NCBI GenBank assembly: GCA_021464245.1
Contig: JADCRB010000002.1
Location: 6,142,842-6,206,841, forward strand
Length of the DNA: 64,000 bases
Direction: 5' to 3'
From: Carallia brachiata
Lineage: Eukaryota > Streptophyta > Magnoliopsida > Malpighiales > Rhizophoraceae
Shown here: positions 10,679 through 20,784 of the stretch, piece by piece
Numbering within the stretch: the stretch's first letter is position 1
Layout of the letters: every line of letters begins with the position of its first letter
Made by a program: the position numbers and the translations under genes
Notes under the pieces: model-generated
What the model saw: the letters and a program-made list of their open reading frames with translations, nothing else
Databases searched by the model: none
What the model was told of the DNA's origin: nothing

Positions 10679-11142
10679 TGATGCACGAAATAAGAGCTTT
10701 AAGGAGATATCCAGTTGGCAGCAAGAGATTGGTGGATCAACAATTGTGGGATTGCCAGAGTAGTAGAGAGTAGTAAGAGATAAGAGCAAAAGAATGGGAC
10801 AACTGTACGGTTCCAGATGATATTCGATCAGTCGAGAAGAGCTAGATAGTGGAGAGCGGGGAATTCCTATTTTAGTAATTTCATGAGTAATTAGGATATA
10901 TTCTAGAAGATACTGTAACAGGCATATATATGGCTGTGAGAGAAAGAGAATGAGGTCACGCTTGTATTGTGATTGTCGCTGTTATTCTCATTATTTCTGT
11001 CCTCTCCTGATATCAATACAATTCTCTTTTCTCTCTCTATTATTTCCCCCATTCTTCTCCAATTTTTCATTGCTTCGCAGTCGGTTCTCCATCATTTTCT
11101 GATTGCCTATCAACGTCCCCTGAGTACTATTTTCTGGTATCA
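10679..11142 (+). repeat. 3-prime LTR of the gypsy element
   Basis: This 464-bp LTR begins tgatgcacgaaataagagct and ends ttttctggtatca. The target duplication CACCA follows at 11143-11147. Confidence 0.92.
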
Positions 11143-12629
11143 CACCACTATCAGATCCCCATCGTTGAAATCTGCACCTAGAATTCCTCACTGCCTCAAT
11201 GCTCAACTTAAGAGAAAACACATGGTCATCCACATGAACCTTGACCTGATCCGGAATCTCAGTACCCAAACTAACTAACAATAACACACGGCAAACATCA
11301 AGATGCCTTTTTTGCTCTAAGCAGTAGTCTAATCCAAGAACTCTACCCCATCTATTGCACAAATCATCCAAGAATCGACGATTCCAGGCCTGTAAGGGAA
11401 TTCCTTCAATCTGCAACCAAACCTGCTTATCACCTCCCACAATACCTGGTCCCCATGGTTCCAGTCTCTCAAAGTATCGATGGAACCATTCACCACCTCG
11501 ATCTAACATCTTCGTCATGTCTTCAATATAATCAAAGGTGAGCAGAATTTTTCTCCCTCCCATTACTGTTACGTAGAAGGAACCAAAACCCCTATTTTTC
11601 AGAGAATCGTAGACTGAGTCAATCGCTCGAGGGTCCTTCACAACCCCCATTGCACTACGCCATAACCAATCATTCTCCTCCACTAAAGATTGGAATGACA
11701 ATGCACAGGAATCCTGCTCTTTGCTCTTGTCATCAGTTTGCAATTTCTTTGACTCAACAACCACTCTAACCTCATGCTTATGAGACACACCCGTTGCACG
11801 ATTCAACCCTTTCTGCGCCACTTCTCTGAAGGATACCCCTGAGACCCTATGTCTACTCTGCCCATTGAACCTCGGAGTTGTCTCTAGACCATTCCCTTGG
11901 GTCATTTTCAGCGTATTGGGTTCCTTGAGTTTCTTCCCAGACCATCTTCCGGCAGCTTCCATCTCACCAAACTTGGCAATTTTAACCCAAATCTTGTTAC
12001 CCATAAACGAAACCCCATTTAGCCATCGCACGAAGTCCATTGCATCCTCCATAATTTGAATCTAACGAAACCAAACCGGAGTCCTTGTTGATTCACATTC
12101 CTAGGAATCACCACATCTTCGACTCTGCCGAATCTTTGAAAAATTTCTCAAACCCGAGATGTATCCATAGCATCACGAAGATTATTCACAAACACCGAAA
12201 TTCTCCCGACGGCCATTGATTTAGGCGCATACCTACGTTAGGGTGTCACATGAATTTTCTTCTGTGATATAGGTAAGTCGGTAAAATTCTTATTTCTTTT
12301 GAGGAATTTTGTTTTTTTTTTTGGTTCTGACTGGAATTCGAATTCAAAATTTTCAGTAGTGAAAACGACTTCAGTACTAATTAAATTACAGCTCTTTGGT
12401 CCTTGGGACAATTTACATCAAGTTATCAATAATGCTTTTTCTATTTGTATATCAAAATAATAATGTCGATCACTATTCAATATCATGACATTTGTAAAAG
12501 ATTCAATAGTTGTTTGTAGTCTAACCCCGCTAAAATCGTCTCGAAAATTTTTTCTTGTAAAATAGTAGAGATAATTAGGCAAATTGAGTCATAATAGATG
12601 ATCATGTCTCGTATTATGATTGTTATAGG

Positions 12630-13225
12630 TAGAAGTATCAAAATGGGTCATCAAGTCAGGTTCGGGTCGAGTTGTTTCGGGTTCGGATCATTTCAGGTCG
12701 GGTTACTTATGGATTAAGTTATCTTCAGGGCATTTCGGGTTCGGATCATTTCGGATTCGGATCAACTTACGGGTTAAGTATTTTTTATTAAAATTTTTAA
12801 AAATTTTCAAAAATTTTGTTAAAAATTCTTGAAAATAAAAAATAATTATAAGATCAAAATAATTTAAGAAACTTCTTTTAAAACATTTTTAAAATATAAA
12901 ATAAAATTTAAAACTGCATAAAAAATTTCAAAATATTTTTAAAAAATTTATAATTAAGATTTATATTGAAAATAGTAGAATCTATACTTTTTATAACATA
13001 AAATATGCTAAATTCTTTTTATTTTATTTTTTTGTTCCCTTAAGAAAAAAAAAATTCAGGTCAGATGGGCCATTCGGGTTAGGTTCGGATTTGACTCAAG
13101 ATTTTCGGGTCATTTTGGGTTTGAGTCATTTCGGGTTAAGTCATTTTTTGAGCTGGGTTCGAATCGTATTTTTTCAAAAGGGTTCGGGTCAATCCATCAA
13201 GTCGGGTCAGATTTTGACACCTCTA
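12630..13225. mobile_element. Second hAT-type MITE, 596 bp, decayed
   Basis: Left end tagaagtatcaaaatggg, right end ttttgacacctcta, with the same degenerate GGGTTCGGGTC-like words inside as the 415-945 element. Block II lacks it (31.34-31.37 kb runs straight through), so it inserted after, or was lost following, the duplication. Its flanks gttatagg (12622-12629) and attatgtg (13226-13233) match at 5 of 8 positions, an old duplication. Confidence 0.75.
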
Positions 13226-13696
13226 ATTATGTGTATAATTTGTATTCTTAATTATAATCTATGTATATGTGTGCTTGCAATTTTTGATATTTTTTGGGTA
13301 CAACTCAGTTTTACTTCTAATCTTCTAGGCAAAAAGCATCTACTTTGTAACTCCCTATGCTAATTTTTACAATTAGTTAACTCCTAATTTACTTGCTTTT
13401 CTATTCAGTATCTAACTACTGGATGTTCCTGAAAGGGGTATGTCCTAAGTATCAGTTTTCCCTTCTTCTGCGATATAGCGGCTTGCCCGGAATCAGAGGA
13501 ATTCATGGAAAGTTAAACTTAAGAGTAAAACCATTTTTTTTTGTTCCTGAATGGTGTAACTCTATATATTGGAACAGGGTTCCATATACTTGATCCTTGC
13601 TCCAATAAGTCTCGGGCGAGGTTACCGAACCGAAGCATAATTTATTTTATAGGTATTATTTTAATTTAATAATATTTAACAATAGGAAAAACCTAT

Positions 13697-14098
13697 TTTG
13701 CTGTTTTTAAAGTAGCTGATTTGCAGCTGTAATATACGACGTCTCAGAGAAAATTATACGGCATGACAGAGAAAATATAAAAAAATTATGCGACGTGATA
13801 AAAGAAATTATACTATGCGTGTAACCAGCTATTAAAAAAAATTTTGGTATACGACATAGAAGCATAAATATAAGGAAATTATACGATGCAGTAAAGAAAA
13901 TTATGCAATCTATGTAACCAATTTTTTATTTTTATTAGCTAGTTATATGTCGTATAATTTCTTCTAATATATCGTATAATTTTTTTTCTAGCTCTTCTGC
14001 TGTATCATATAATTTTCTCCATTATGTTGTATAATTTTCTCTACCACATCATATATAACAGCTACTTAATAGCCACCTAAGAAACAGCCACCTAGTCA
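13697..14098. mobile_element. Palindromic MITE with repeated TTATACGAC-like words (block I copy)
   Basis: The left arm (about 13700: tgctgtttttaaagtagctg) and the reverse complement of the right arm (ending near 14095: ggctgtttcttaggtggcta) match. Both arms repeat the word agaaaattata(c/t)(g/a) several times. The whole segment could fold into a long imperfect hairpin. A shorter, diverged copy lies at the equivalent place in block II (32060-32300), so it predates the duplication. Boundaries are approximate. Confidence 0.6.
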
Positions 14099-14695
14099 TG
14101 TCCCTAAACAATATTACTAGTAAAATTATTATGAAGAAGTAAAACTAAAAAAATATCATTACATTTTAAACAATCACTTATATATGTTAAGTATAATAAT
14201 AATTTTATAAATTTCTGTTCAGTTAAACTAAAATTTTCCACGGAATAGAAAAGGGAATAGAGGGTTTTCTTTTATACAAAATGGGGATTTATTAAAAGAA
14301 AAAAAAAAGACATAACAAAACACAATATTATTAAAGCCCATATCAAATGAGGCAGTACTCTTTTTGCTTCATCACATATGTACACTAAAAGCAAAAATCA
14401 ATGGCAGCCAAATATGAAGTTAACAGTAGATTCCTTGTGCTATTGAACAATAGTAGTCTAGACAAAGAAAACCAAACCCCATGCTTAAACCCCTTAGGAG
14501 AATCTCAAATAGTTAAAACTAAAGATCTCAAATAGTTAAAACCCCATAGGAATTTTTTTGAACAAGCTTTGGTGATATTTATCTTTATTCACTAATTAAA
14601 ATATAACTACCCAAATAATCGGGGTTGCGAACAATTACAGAAAAAAGAAGACTAAATTATCTAACTGCTAGAATTGAAAACAGAACTAGCTAGAG
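14099..14695. other. AT-rich 3-prime flank of the LEA_2 pseudogene
   Basis: No reading frame is seen. The segment is well conserved with block II (32370-33095), including a tract near 14340 (gaggcagtactctttttgct) that is nearly identical to 32605. It is probably the old 3-prime UTR and flank of the gene. Confidence 0.4.
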
Positions 14696-15384
14696 CTACC
14701 AATGGGAAAAATCAATCTTGCATCTTTTTGGTCTGCCAAGCATAGTCCAAGCAATATTTTCAGCTGAAAATCCAACGCTAATATTTCTACAAGCTGCAGT
14801 CATATAAGATTGGTCGGCAGCTATGTTAGCCCGCAGCTCCTCATTGAGAGATTCAATGATTTCATTCCCAACCTCACCGGCAATGGCATTCGTAGCAGAT
14901 TCTGAGACTTTACGCGTCGAGATAAAACTGCTAGCATCCAATACAGTCCAGTGGCTATGGCCACTGAATGGCTGATCGTTGCCCTGTGAAAGAAACTATG
15001 CGTCATGGCACGCCAACCTGGGTTTTTCGCTGCCAAAGTTAAATTCCAACGTGCGGTGGTTTCTGAGTTTGTGACACTGGGGGCCAGAGGTGACACTTTC
15101 AAGGACTCAATCTGGACTTTGAGTTGAAGAGGTGAATAACCGCTAAGGAATACAATAACGGCAATGAAAGCAAAGGTCCCTAAAAACAAAAATATTAACC
15201 AAGAAAACAAGAACAAGGTGCACAAATCTTCACGTTTGCAAGCTGCGGAGTTGCCTATGGCCGAGTGTTGAGTATCGTCGTCGGAGGAGCGCTGATTATT
15301 CGTTCTCACCGCCCAGGCTGAACGATTGGAAGAGGCAATGTCAATGGTGTGGCCATGGAAAGCAGGTCTCAGAGGAACACCCAT
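14696..15384 (-). pseudogene. LEA_2 / NDR1-HIN1-like (NHL) membrane protein, block I copy, broken
   Basis: From ATG 15384 the minus strand encodes MGVPLRPAFHGHTID, a polar N-terminus, and one strong membrane segment (LCTLFLFSWLIFLFLGTFAF) near residue 65. A LEA_2-type outer domain follows (ETTARWNLTLAAKNPGW). The frame is lost there by a deletion relative to the block II copy. The rest lies in another frame: FLSQGN, then TRKVSESATNAI and the family-typical end GFSAENIAWTMLGRPKRCKI, closing at 14696-14698. An in-frame TAG at 14996-14998 stands where block II has a Glu codon. NHL proteins are small plasma-membrane-anchored proteins linked to defence. Family assignment is by architecture and by eye. 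Confidence 0.7.
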
Positions 15385-15815
15385 CACACAGCTTGGGGCA
15401 AGTCTACCATTATTATTCACTGTGGAAGTTGAAGAAAAACAAATCTACGTAGTGAAAAGAAATTTTTAAGCTTACTTCAAAGATTGAGATAAAAAAAAAT
15501 GGAATTAAAATTGATTCAGTACCTCAAGGTGTGGTTTCTATAATCTATCTTTATGTATATATATATATATATAAGGTGCTTACTAATCTTACTCCTATAA
15601 AATGAGAGTATACTAAACTCCCCCTAAATTAGCAAGGAAACCGGTTGTATAGGTTAGAATTTTTTTTAGAAGTAACTTTAATACCGGTTAAGGAAGTAAA
15701 ATGGAAAAAAAAATTATTATAATGTTTAATTACCAAATGACCTATATGTCCCTAAGTTTTATACTGTAAACTTTTCTTTTATTGCCCACATCGTGTTTCT
15801 TCTTCCCCAAATAGA

Positions 15816-16040
15816 AATCCCTAAACGCCCAATTTGCTAGCCGCTCTAGTTTTCCTTCTTCATTGATACAGCAAAATCACAATCCCTAAACGCCCTAATC
15901 TCCTAGCTCCAAAAACCAGGTCCTACTTTTTGTTCTTCATTGTTTCAGAAAAATTGCAATCACTAAATACCCAAATCTCCTAGCCCCGAAATTTGCAATC
16001 CCTAAATGCAGGTTTCTAGTTTTCTTTCTTCATTGATTCA
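15816..16040 (+). repeat. Triplicated leader-like module
   Basis: Three imperfect units of about 70 bp start at about 15816, 15881 and 15957. Each contains atccctaaacgccc-like and ctcctagc-like words, then a T-rich stretch ending ttcttcattgattcagc. This resembles the 5-prime leader of a plant gene duplicated in tandem. It is followed by a GC-richer stretch and an ATG (16186) opening MVLCQEGNIEYIDLSTKEYI, which runs into a GT site at 16248-16249. Confidence 0.5.
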
Positions 16041-17474
16041 GCGAGTACCGTGATAGGATTCCACCGATAGCGCCAGAGACCTTCATTCTACATCCTCTGG
16101 CGACGACGATCCATCCTCTCCTCCTCTTCAGACGACAACGATTGCGTCCTCGTTCTCCCCAATAAAAACTCCTCCTCCAGCTATTATGGTATTATGCCAG
16201 GAAGGCAACATCGAATACATTGATCTGTCTACGAAGGAGTACATACGGTATACTCTCTCTCTTTTCTCTTAGTACCTTCTTCTTTTTTACTTTTTTTTTT
16301 AATTTTTGTTTTATAAAATAAAATCTGAACATAATTCTGATGCTACAGTTTGTATTGTATTTTTGTTTAGCCCATTTGTTAACTCAAGCACTGTCTTCCT
16401 TATTTTCTCCTTATTCTTGAAAATAAAGACCGATTTATTATTATTATTAGCATTGGTTTTGTTCTTTGTTGCGTCAACTGGGCTATGCCACTCGACTTCA
16501 TCATTGTTGCTAACGTTCCTTTTTGGCTGATATCATTTATTATTCCCAAAAAAAAAATCTATACATAAGTAGGTAAGAATTAATATACCACGGGAGCACA
16601 TATTTAGAGATCATTACTTCTTTAAAATTTGGAGATGGACAGATCCCTTATGGTGATGCTATCGGTGTTTCCATTTGGAAGGAAAGATGCTTAATTTGAA
16701 AATTGGAACCATATAAACTCAAACCTTGGCTTGATAACCATAGTAGGCCACCCTATTCCTGCTGCATTCACGTTTTAGTATGTGCCCGTCTGTACTGTCA
16801 TGTGAGCTTGATGGGCTGTAAAACAATTTGAGGAATCGTTTGATATAAAGATAACTCAAATTCATAGAGTTGTCCAAATCTCTTTATTTGAAACTTGTAG
16901 ATTTGATTCTCTAAGAAATTTTATTTAAATTTTAATACAACATATTTTCTTTATCTATCTCTCTTTTTTTTTTTTTTATGAAATGTGGTTTTCATCACCT
17001 AATATGTATTGGAATTTACAGTGTGACAATATTTTAGAATTACCTATTCTTTTTTGCTTTTCCTTTTTTTTTTTTTTTGCTTTTACTAGGTTTATCACAT
17101 TAAATCTCTTGACAATTTGACCCTACATTGTAGGGCAATGTCATACATCTGCTATTCAAACTGTAACAGTCAACTAAAGCATATAGGGGGAGAAAATGGA
17201 GGTGTCCAAAATTACAGGAGGGAATAAATTGGTTAGGTGTGAACCTAATCAAATGTTATAACTCTCTTTTGAAATCAAACAATGATGGCAAACCCAATAA
17301 TAATGGTATCTTTTCCCTTGGAAGTAAATTTCTTTGACTGAAATTTATTACTAATATACGCTTCTTTTAATAAGGAATATATTCTTGTAGTCCATGAATA
17401 TTGTTTATCGATGAACAAGCTTCATTGATAAGTTGATTGTTTGTTTTTTTTTTCAACAACCATAGAGCAAGAAA

Positions 17475-17678
17475 ATGGGTGTTAACGGCCAATCAAAGGA
17501 GGTTGAAGGCAATGTAGATGAACTTGGAGAATTCGGAAGGCGCTTCCCACTAGATGATGGTGGTCAGAGCAGTGATCATGCGATTAATCCAATTCAAACC
17601 AAAGGGAATTCAAGCATGCGCAATAAACGAAAGCTCGATAAAGAGAACTTGGTAACCGATGAAGAAGAGAACTTGTAA
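17475..17678 (+). CDS. Small unrecognised ORF, 67 codons (possible captured exon)
   Basis: The frame opens MGVNGQSKEVEGNVDELGEF, continues through a hydrophilic middle and ends KLDKENLVTDEEENL at TAA. Codon use and a base composition richer in GC than its surroundings suggest real coding origin. An AG acceptor lies 10 bases upstream (17464-17465) and could join it to the exon-like ATG piece at 16186-16247, but the joined frames do not agree. I do not recognise the family. It lies inside the TIR element just before the tandem array, so a captured gene fragment is plausible. Confidence 0.3.
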   Translation: MGVNGQSKEVEGNVDELGEFGRRFPLDDGGQSSDHAINPIQTKGNSSMRNKRKLDKENLVTDEEENL

Positions 17679-17764
17679 ATGAAGGTACAGTGATTGAGTT
17701 GTTTATAAGTAGTAAGTTGTCTGAATTGATATTTGGTAAAGGTCCAAATTAAAAAGTTGAATTT

Positions 17765-20280
17765 ATATCTACGTTAAATCAGTCCGAATTAAATTAAAAA
17801 ATGAGCTGCTTTTAGTAACTGCAAAAAACATGAAAAAGGTCGTAGAAGGTTAAAGTATTTCACGTAACTTGCAAAAAATAAACAAAACGTTAATAAAAAG
17901 ATTGGACTGCGTAAAAGAGGCCATATGTGAATTAAAAATTCATGAATTGAGTAACTGCAAAAATTGATCCAAAAGTTATTTAAATTTGAAGTATTTCACA
18001 CGTAACATGTCAATATTAAGTAGTTTGTTACTAGAATTCTATATCTACGTTAAATCAGTCCGAATTAAATTAAAAATGGGCCCTTTTAGTAACTGCAAAA
18101 AACATGAAAAAGGTCGTAGAAGGCTAGAGTATTTCACGTAAATTGCAAAAAATAAAACAAAACGTTAATAAAAAGATTGGACTGCGTAAAAGAGGCCATA
18201 TGTGAATTAAAAATTCATGAATTGAGAAACTGCAAAAATTGATCCAAAAGTTATTTAAATTTGAAGTATTTCACACGTAACATGTCAATATTAAGTAGTT
18301 TGTTACTAGAATTCTATATCTACGTTAAATCAGTCCGAATTAAATTAAAAATGGGCCCTTTTAGTAACTGCAAAAAACATGAAAAAGGTCGTAGAAGGCT
18401 AGAGTATTTCACGTAAATTGCAAAAAATAAAACAAAACGTTAATAAAAAGATTGGACTGCGTAAAAGAGGCCATATGTGAATTAAAAATTCATGTATTGA
18501 GTAACTGCAAAAATTGATCCAAAAGTTATTTAAATTTGACGTATTTCACACACGTACATGTCAATATTAAGTAGTTTGTTACTAGAACTATATACGTTAA
18601 ATCAGTCCGAATTAAATAAATTAAAAATGGGCCTTTTAGTAACTGCAAAAAACATGAAAAAGGTCGTAGAAGGCTAGAGTATTTCACGTAAATTGCAAAA
18701 AATAAAACAAAACGTTAATAAAAAGATTGGACTGCGTAAAAGAGGCCATATGTGAATTAAAAATTCATGAATTGAGAACTGCAAAAATTGATCCAAAGTT
18801 ATTTAAATTTGAAGTATTTCACACGTAACATGTCAATATTAAGTAGTTTGTTACTAGAATTCTATATCTACGTTAAATCAGTCCGAATTAAATTAAAAAT
18901 GGGCCCTTTTAGTAACTGCAAAAAACATGAAAAAGGTCGTAGAAGGCTAGAGTATTTCACGTAAATTGCAAAAAATAAAACAAAACGTTAATAAAAAGAT
19001 TGGACTGCGTAAAAGAGGCCATATGTGAATTAAAAATTCATGTATTGAGTAACTGCAAAAATTGATCCAAAAGTTATTTAAATTTGAAGTATTTCACACG
19101 TAACATGTCAATATTAAGTAGTTTGTTACTAGAATTCTATATCTACGTTAAATCAGTCCGAATTAAATTAAAAATGGGCCCTTTTAGTAACTGCAAAAAA
19201 CATGAAAAAGGTCGTAGAAGGCTAGAGTATTTCACGTAAATTGCAAAAAATAAAACAAAACGTTAATAAAAGATTGGACTGCGTAAAAGAGGCCATATGT
19301 GAATTAAAAATTCATGTATTGAGTAACTGCAAAAATTGATCCAAAAGTTATTTAAATTTGAAGTATTTTACACGTAACATGTCAATATTAAGTAGTTTGT
19401 TACTAGAATTCTATATCTACGTTAAATCAGTCCGAATTAAATTAAAAATGGGCCCTTTTAGTAACTGCAAAAACATGAAAAGGTCGTAGAAGGCTAGAGT
19501 ATTTCACGTAAATTGCAAAAAATAAAACAAAACGTTAATAAAAATATTGGACTGGACTGCGTAAAAGAGGCCATATGTGAATTAAAAATTCATAAATTGA
19601 GTAACTGCAAAAATTGATCCAAAAGTTATTTAAATTTGAAGTATTTGACACGTAACATGTCAATATTAAGTAATTCGTTACTAGAATGCTATATTTACGT
19701 GAAATCAGTCCGAATTAAATTAAAAAATGGGCTGCTTTTAGTAACTGCAAAAAACATGAAAAAGGTCGTAGAAGGTTAGAGTATTTCACGTAACTTACAA
19801 AAAACAAAACAAAACGTTAATAAAAAGATTGGACTGCGTAAAAGAGGTCATATGTGAATTAAAAATTCATAAATTGAGTAACTGTAAAAATTGATCCAAA
19901 AGTTATTTAAATTTGAAGTATTTTACACGTAATATGTCAATATTAAGTACTTCGTTACTTGAATGCTATATGTACGTTAAATCAGTATTACTTAAATTAA
20001 AAAATGAGCTGCTTTTAGTAACTGCAAAACATATTATAAAGGTCGTAGAAAGTTAGAATATTTCACGTACCTTTCAAAAAACAAAACAAAATGTTAATAA
20101 AAAGAGATTTTACTACGTTAAAGAGGCAGGATGTGAATAAAAAAAATGCATTAATGAAGTAACTATAAAATCAATTCAAATGTTATTTAAAAATGTCTGC
20201 TTTTACTAACTGCAAAATGAAAATTAAAAAGGTTGTACAAATATGGAGTATTTCACGTATTTTTATAATTTTAAAACATT
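17765..20280. repeat. Tandem array, about nine units of 275 bp (dimer of about 137 bp)
   Basis: The landmark atatctacgt and its variants recur at 17765, 18041, 18316, 18590, 18864, 19139, 19413, 19691 and 19968, a period of 274-278 bp. A degraded partial unit follows to about 20280. Six central units are nearly identical and share the word gggcccttttagtaac; the outer units instead have gagctgctttt or gggctgctttt. Each unit has two related halves, each with agtaactgcaaaaa followed by (a)gtatttcac and gtaa, spaced 136-138 bp (17814, 17950, 18088). There is no coding capacity. This fits repeated unequal exchange homogenising the centre. Confidence 0.95.
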
Positions 20281-20561
20281 AATTTTTGACTAAAAATTGT
20301 TTCTCTAATTTTTTAAAAAAATTACAATCATCATTATAGCATTGAAATTGATTTTAATATTGTTACGTTTATATTTTTTAAGAACCATTTAATTTTAAAA
20401 TCACCGTTTTTCCAAAATGAAACATCTATATGAATATACATTTTTGTTTTTTGCCGTCCATATGAATATCAATTTAGTAGAAAATAATCAACAAAAAATC
20501 AAATAGACCAAAATTTTAAAATATTAAAGTGGGACAATATTGTAAATTCTTGTTAGTGGAC

Positions 20562-20595
20562 ATTGGAGGGAAATCTAAAACTAGATTCCCTCCAA
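20562..20595. repeat. Short hairpin
   Basis: The arm attggagggaaatct (20562-20576) pairs with agattccctccaat (20582-20595) around a small A-rich loop with one bulge. No T-run of a terminator type belongs to it; its role is unknown. Confidence 0.6.
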
Positions 20596-20784
20596 TATGG
20601 AAAAGGTTATAAAAAAAAAAAAAATTCTGGTGACAAATGACCTCTCTTTTTTTTTGCCTCCCCTCTTTTTTTTTTTTTTTTTAATCTTACTTTTATGTGG
20701 TAACCTGCAACCTGAATAACCCATTACTCCCTTATATGAGTTAATTTAACTCCCCTAAAAAGGGAGTAAAATTAGAAAACCCCT

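Larger units (their letters stand above)
5677..11142 (+). mobile_element. Ty3/gypsy chromovirus (Reina-like), 5.47 kb, decayed
   Basis: Two LTRs (5677-6143 and 10679-11142) start TG and end CA and enclose gag, protease, reverse transcriptase, RNase H, integrase and a chromodomain-like tail in the Ty3/gypsy order. The flanks carry an exact 5-bp duplication CACCA (5672-5676 and 11143-11147). The short total length, an initiator-Met-tRNA-like primer site and a C-terminal chromo-type motif point to the Reina clade of plant chromoviruses. The LTRs differ at roughly 30 positions of about 465 by eye, so the insertion is not recent. All coding regions contain stops or frameshifts; the element is not autonomous. 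It sits in opposite orientation inside the LINE ORF1. Confidence 0.92.
4922..12216 (-). pseudogene. LINE ORF1 (RRM + DUF4283-like), split by gypsy insertion
   Basis: ORF1 begins at ATG 12216 with an RRM (ISVFVNNLRDAMD, later RFGFVRF). It continues in another frame from 12052 (MEDAMDFVRWLNGVSFMGNK) through a DUF4283-like stretch containing VWLQIEGIPLQAWNRRF. It is cut by the gypsy element at 11147/5672 and resumes at 5671 in the same frame after the 5-bp duplication is discounted. It ends near 4922 with a basic tail (SKKKGVKRRTPWINRKHK). ORF1 proteins bind element RNA in the retrotransposition particle. Lesions: TGA at codon 23 (12148-12150), a frameshift near 12060, an in-frame TAG shortly after the gypsy junction (about 5611), and a further frameshift near 5400. 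The joined length would be roughly 600 residues. Confidence 0.75.
4719..12217 (-). mobile_element. LINE-type element carrying only ORF1, with nested gypsy element
   Basis: The 17-bp sequence gatttaggcgcatacct occurs at 4702-4718 and again at 12218-12234, a target-site duplication. Immediately inside the left copy is a T-rich tract (A-tail of a minus-strand element); inside the right copy the element begins one base before an ATG. Block II has the corresponding uninterrupted site at about 30979-30995. Without the gypsy insertion and its duplication the element is about 2.03 kb: ORF1 (RRM plus DUF4283-like region), a 3-prime UTR of about 200 bp and the A-tail. No endonuclease or reverse transcriptase is present, so it must have been mobilised in trans. 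Confidence 0.85.
12235..15560. repeat. Duplicated block I, right half (paralogue of 30.99-33.78 kb)
   Basis: Directly after the LINE target duplication the sequence resumes the match to block II (gtcacatgaattttcttctg against 31.0 kb). It runs through two MITEs to the LEA_2 pseudogene and its upstream region. The conserved landmark acagggttccatat...gagtctcgggcgaggttacc occurs at about 13575 and 31980. The match ends around the TA repeat at 15556-15573, where the TIR element begins. Confidence 0.75.
15574..20784. mobile_element. Probable 5.2-kb TIR element (MULE-like) with captured gene-like pieces and a tandem array
   Basis: The left end (15574-15660: aaggtgcttactaatcttac and onward) matches the reverse complement of the right end (20695-20784: taggggttttctaattttac) at about two thirds of positions over the first 42 bases. 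The match resumes further in at GGTTG...AGGTTA on both sides, giving long imperfect terminal inverted repeats. The interior holds a triplicated leader-like region, short exon-like frames and the 275-bp array, but no transposase. Flanks are TA-rich and no clear target duplication can be read. The left edge coincides with the end of the block I/II homology. A non-autonomous Mutator-like element is the best guess. Confidence 0.5.

Noticed and set aside
13430..13510. GC-richer patch (gcggcttgcccggaatcaga) as possible organelle-derived insert
   Set aside because: Too short and not recognisable as a specific plastid or mitochondrial gene by eye.
16186..17678. Two-exon gene joining the MVLCQEG piece to the 67-codon ORF
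   Set aside because: The only plausible GT-AG junction (16248 to 17465) puts the second piece in a different frame and meets a stop quickly; left as separate exon-like pieces.
17765..20280. Regular repeats considered as a CRISPR-like array
   Set aside because: Units are 275 bp, directly adjacent and without unique spacers, in a plant nuclear context; this is a tandem satellite-type array.
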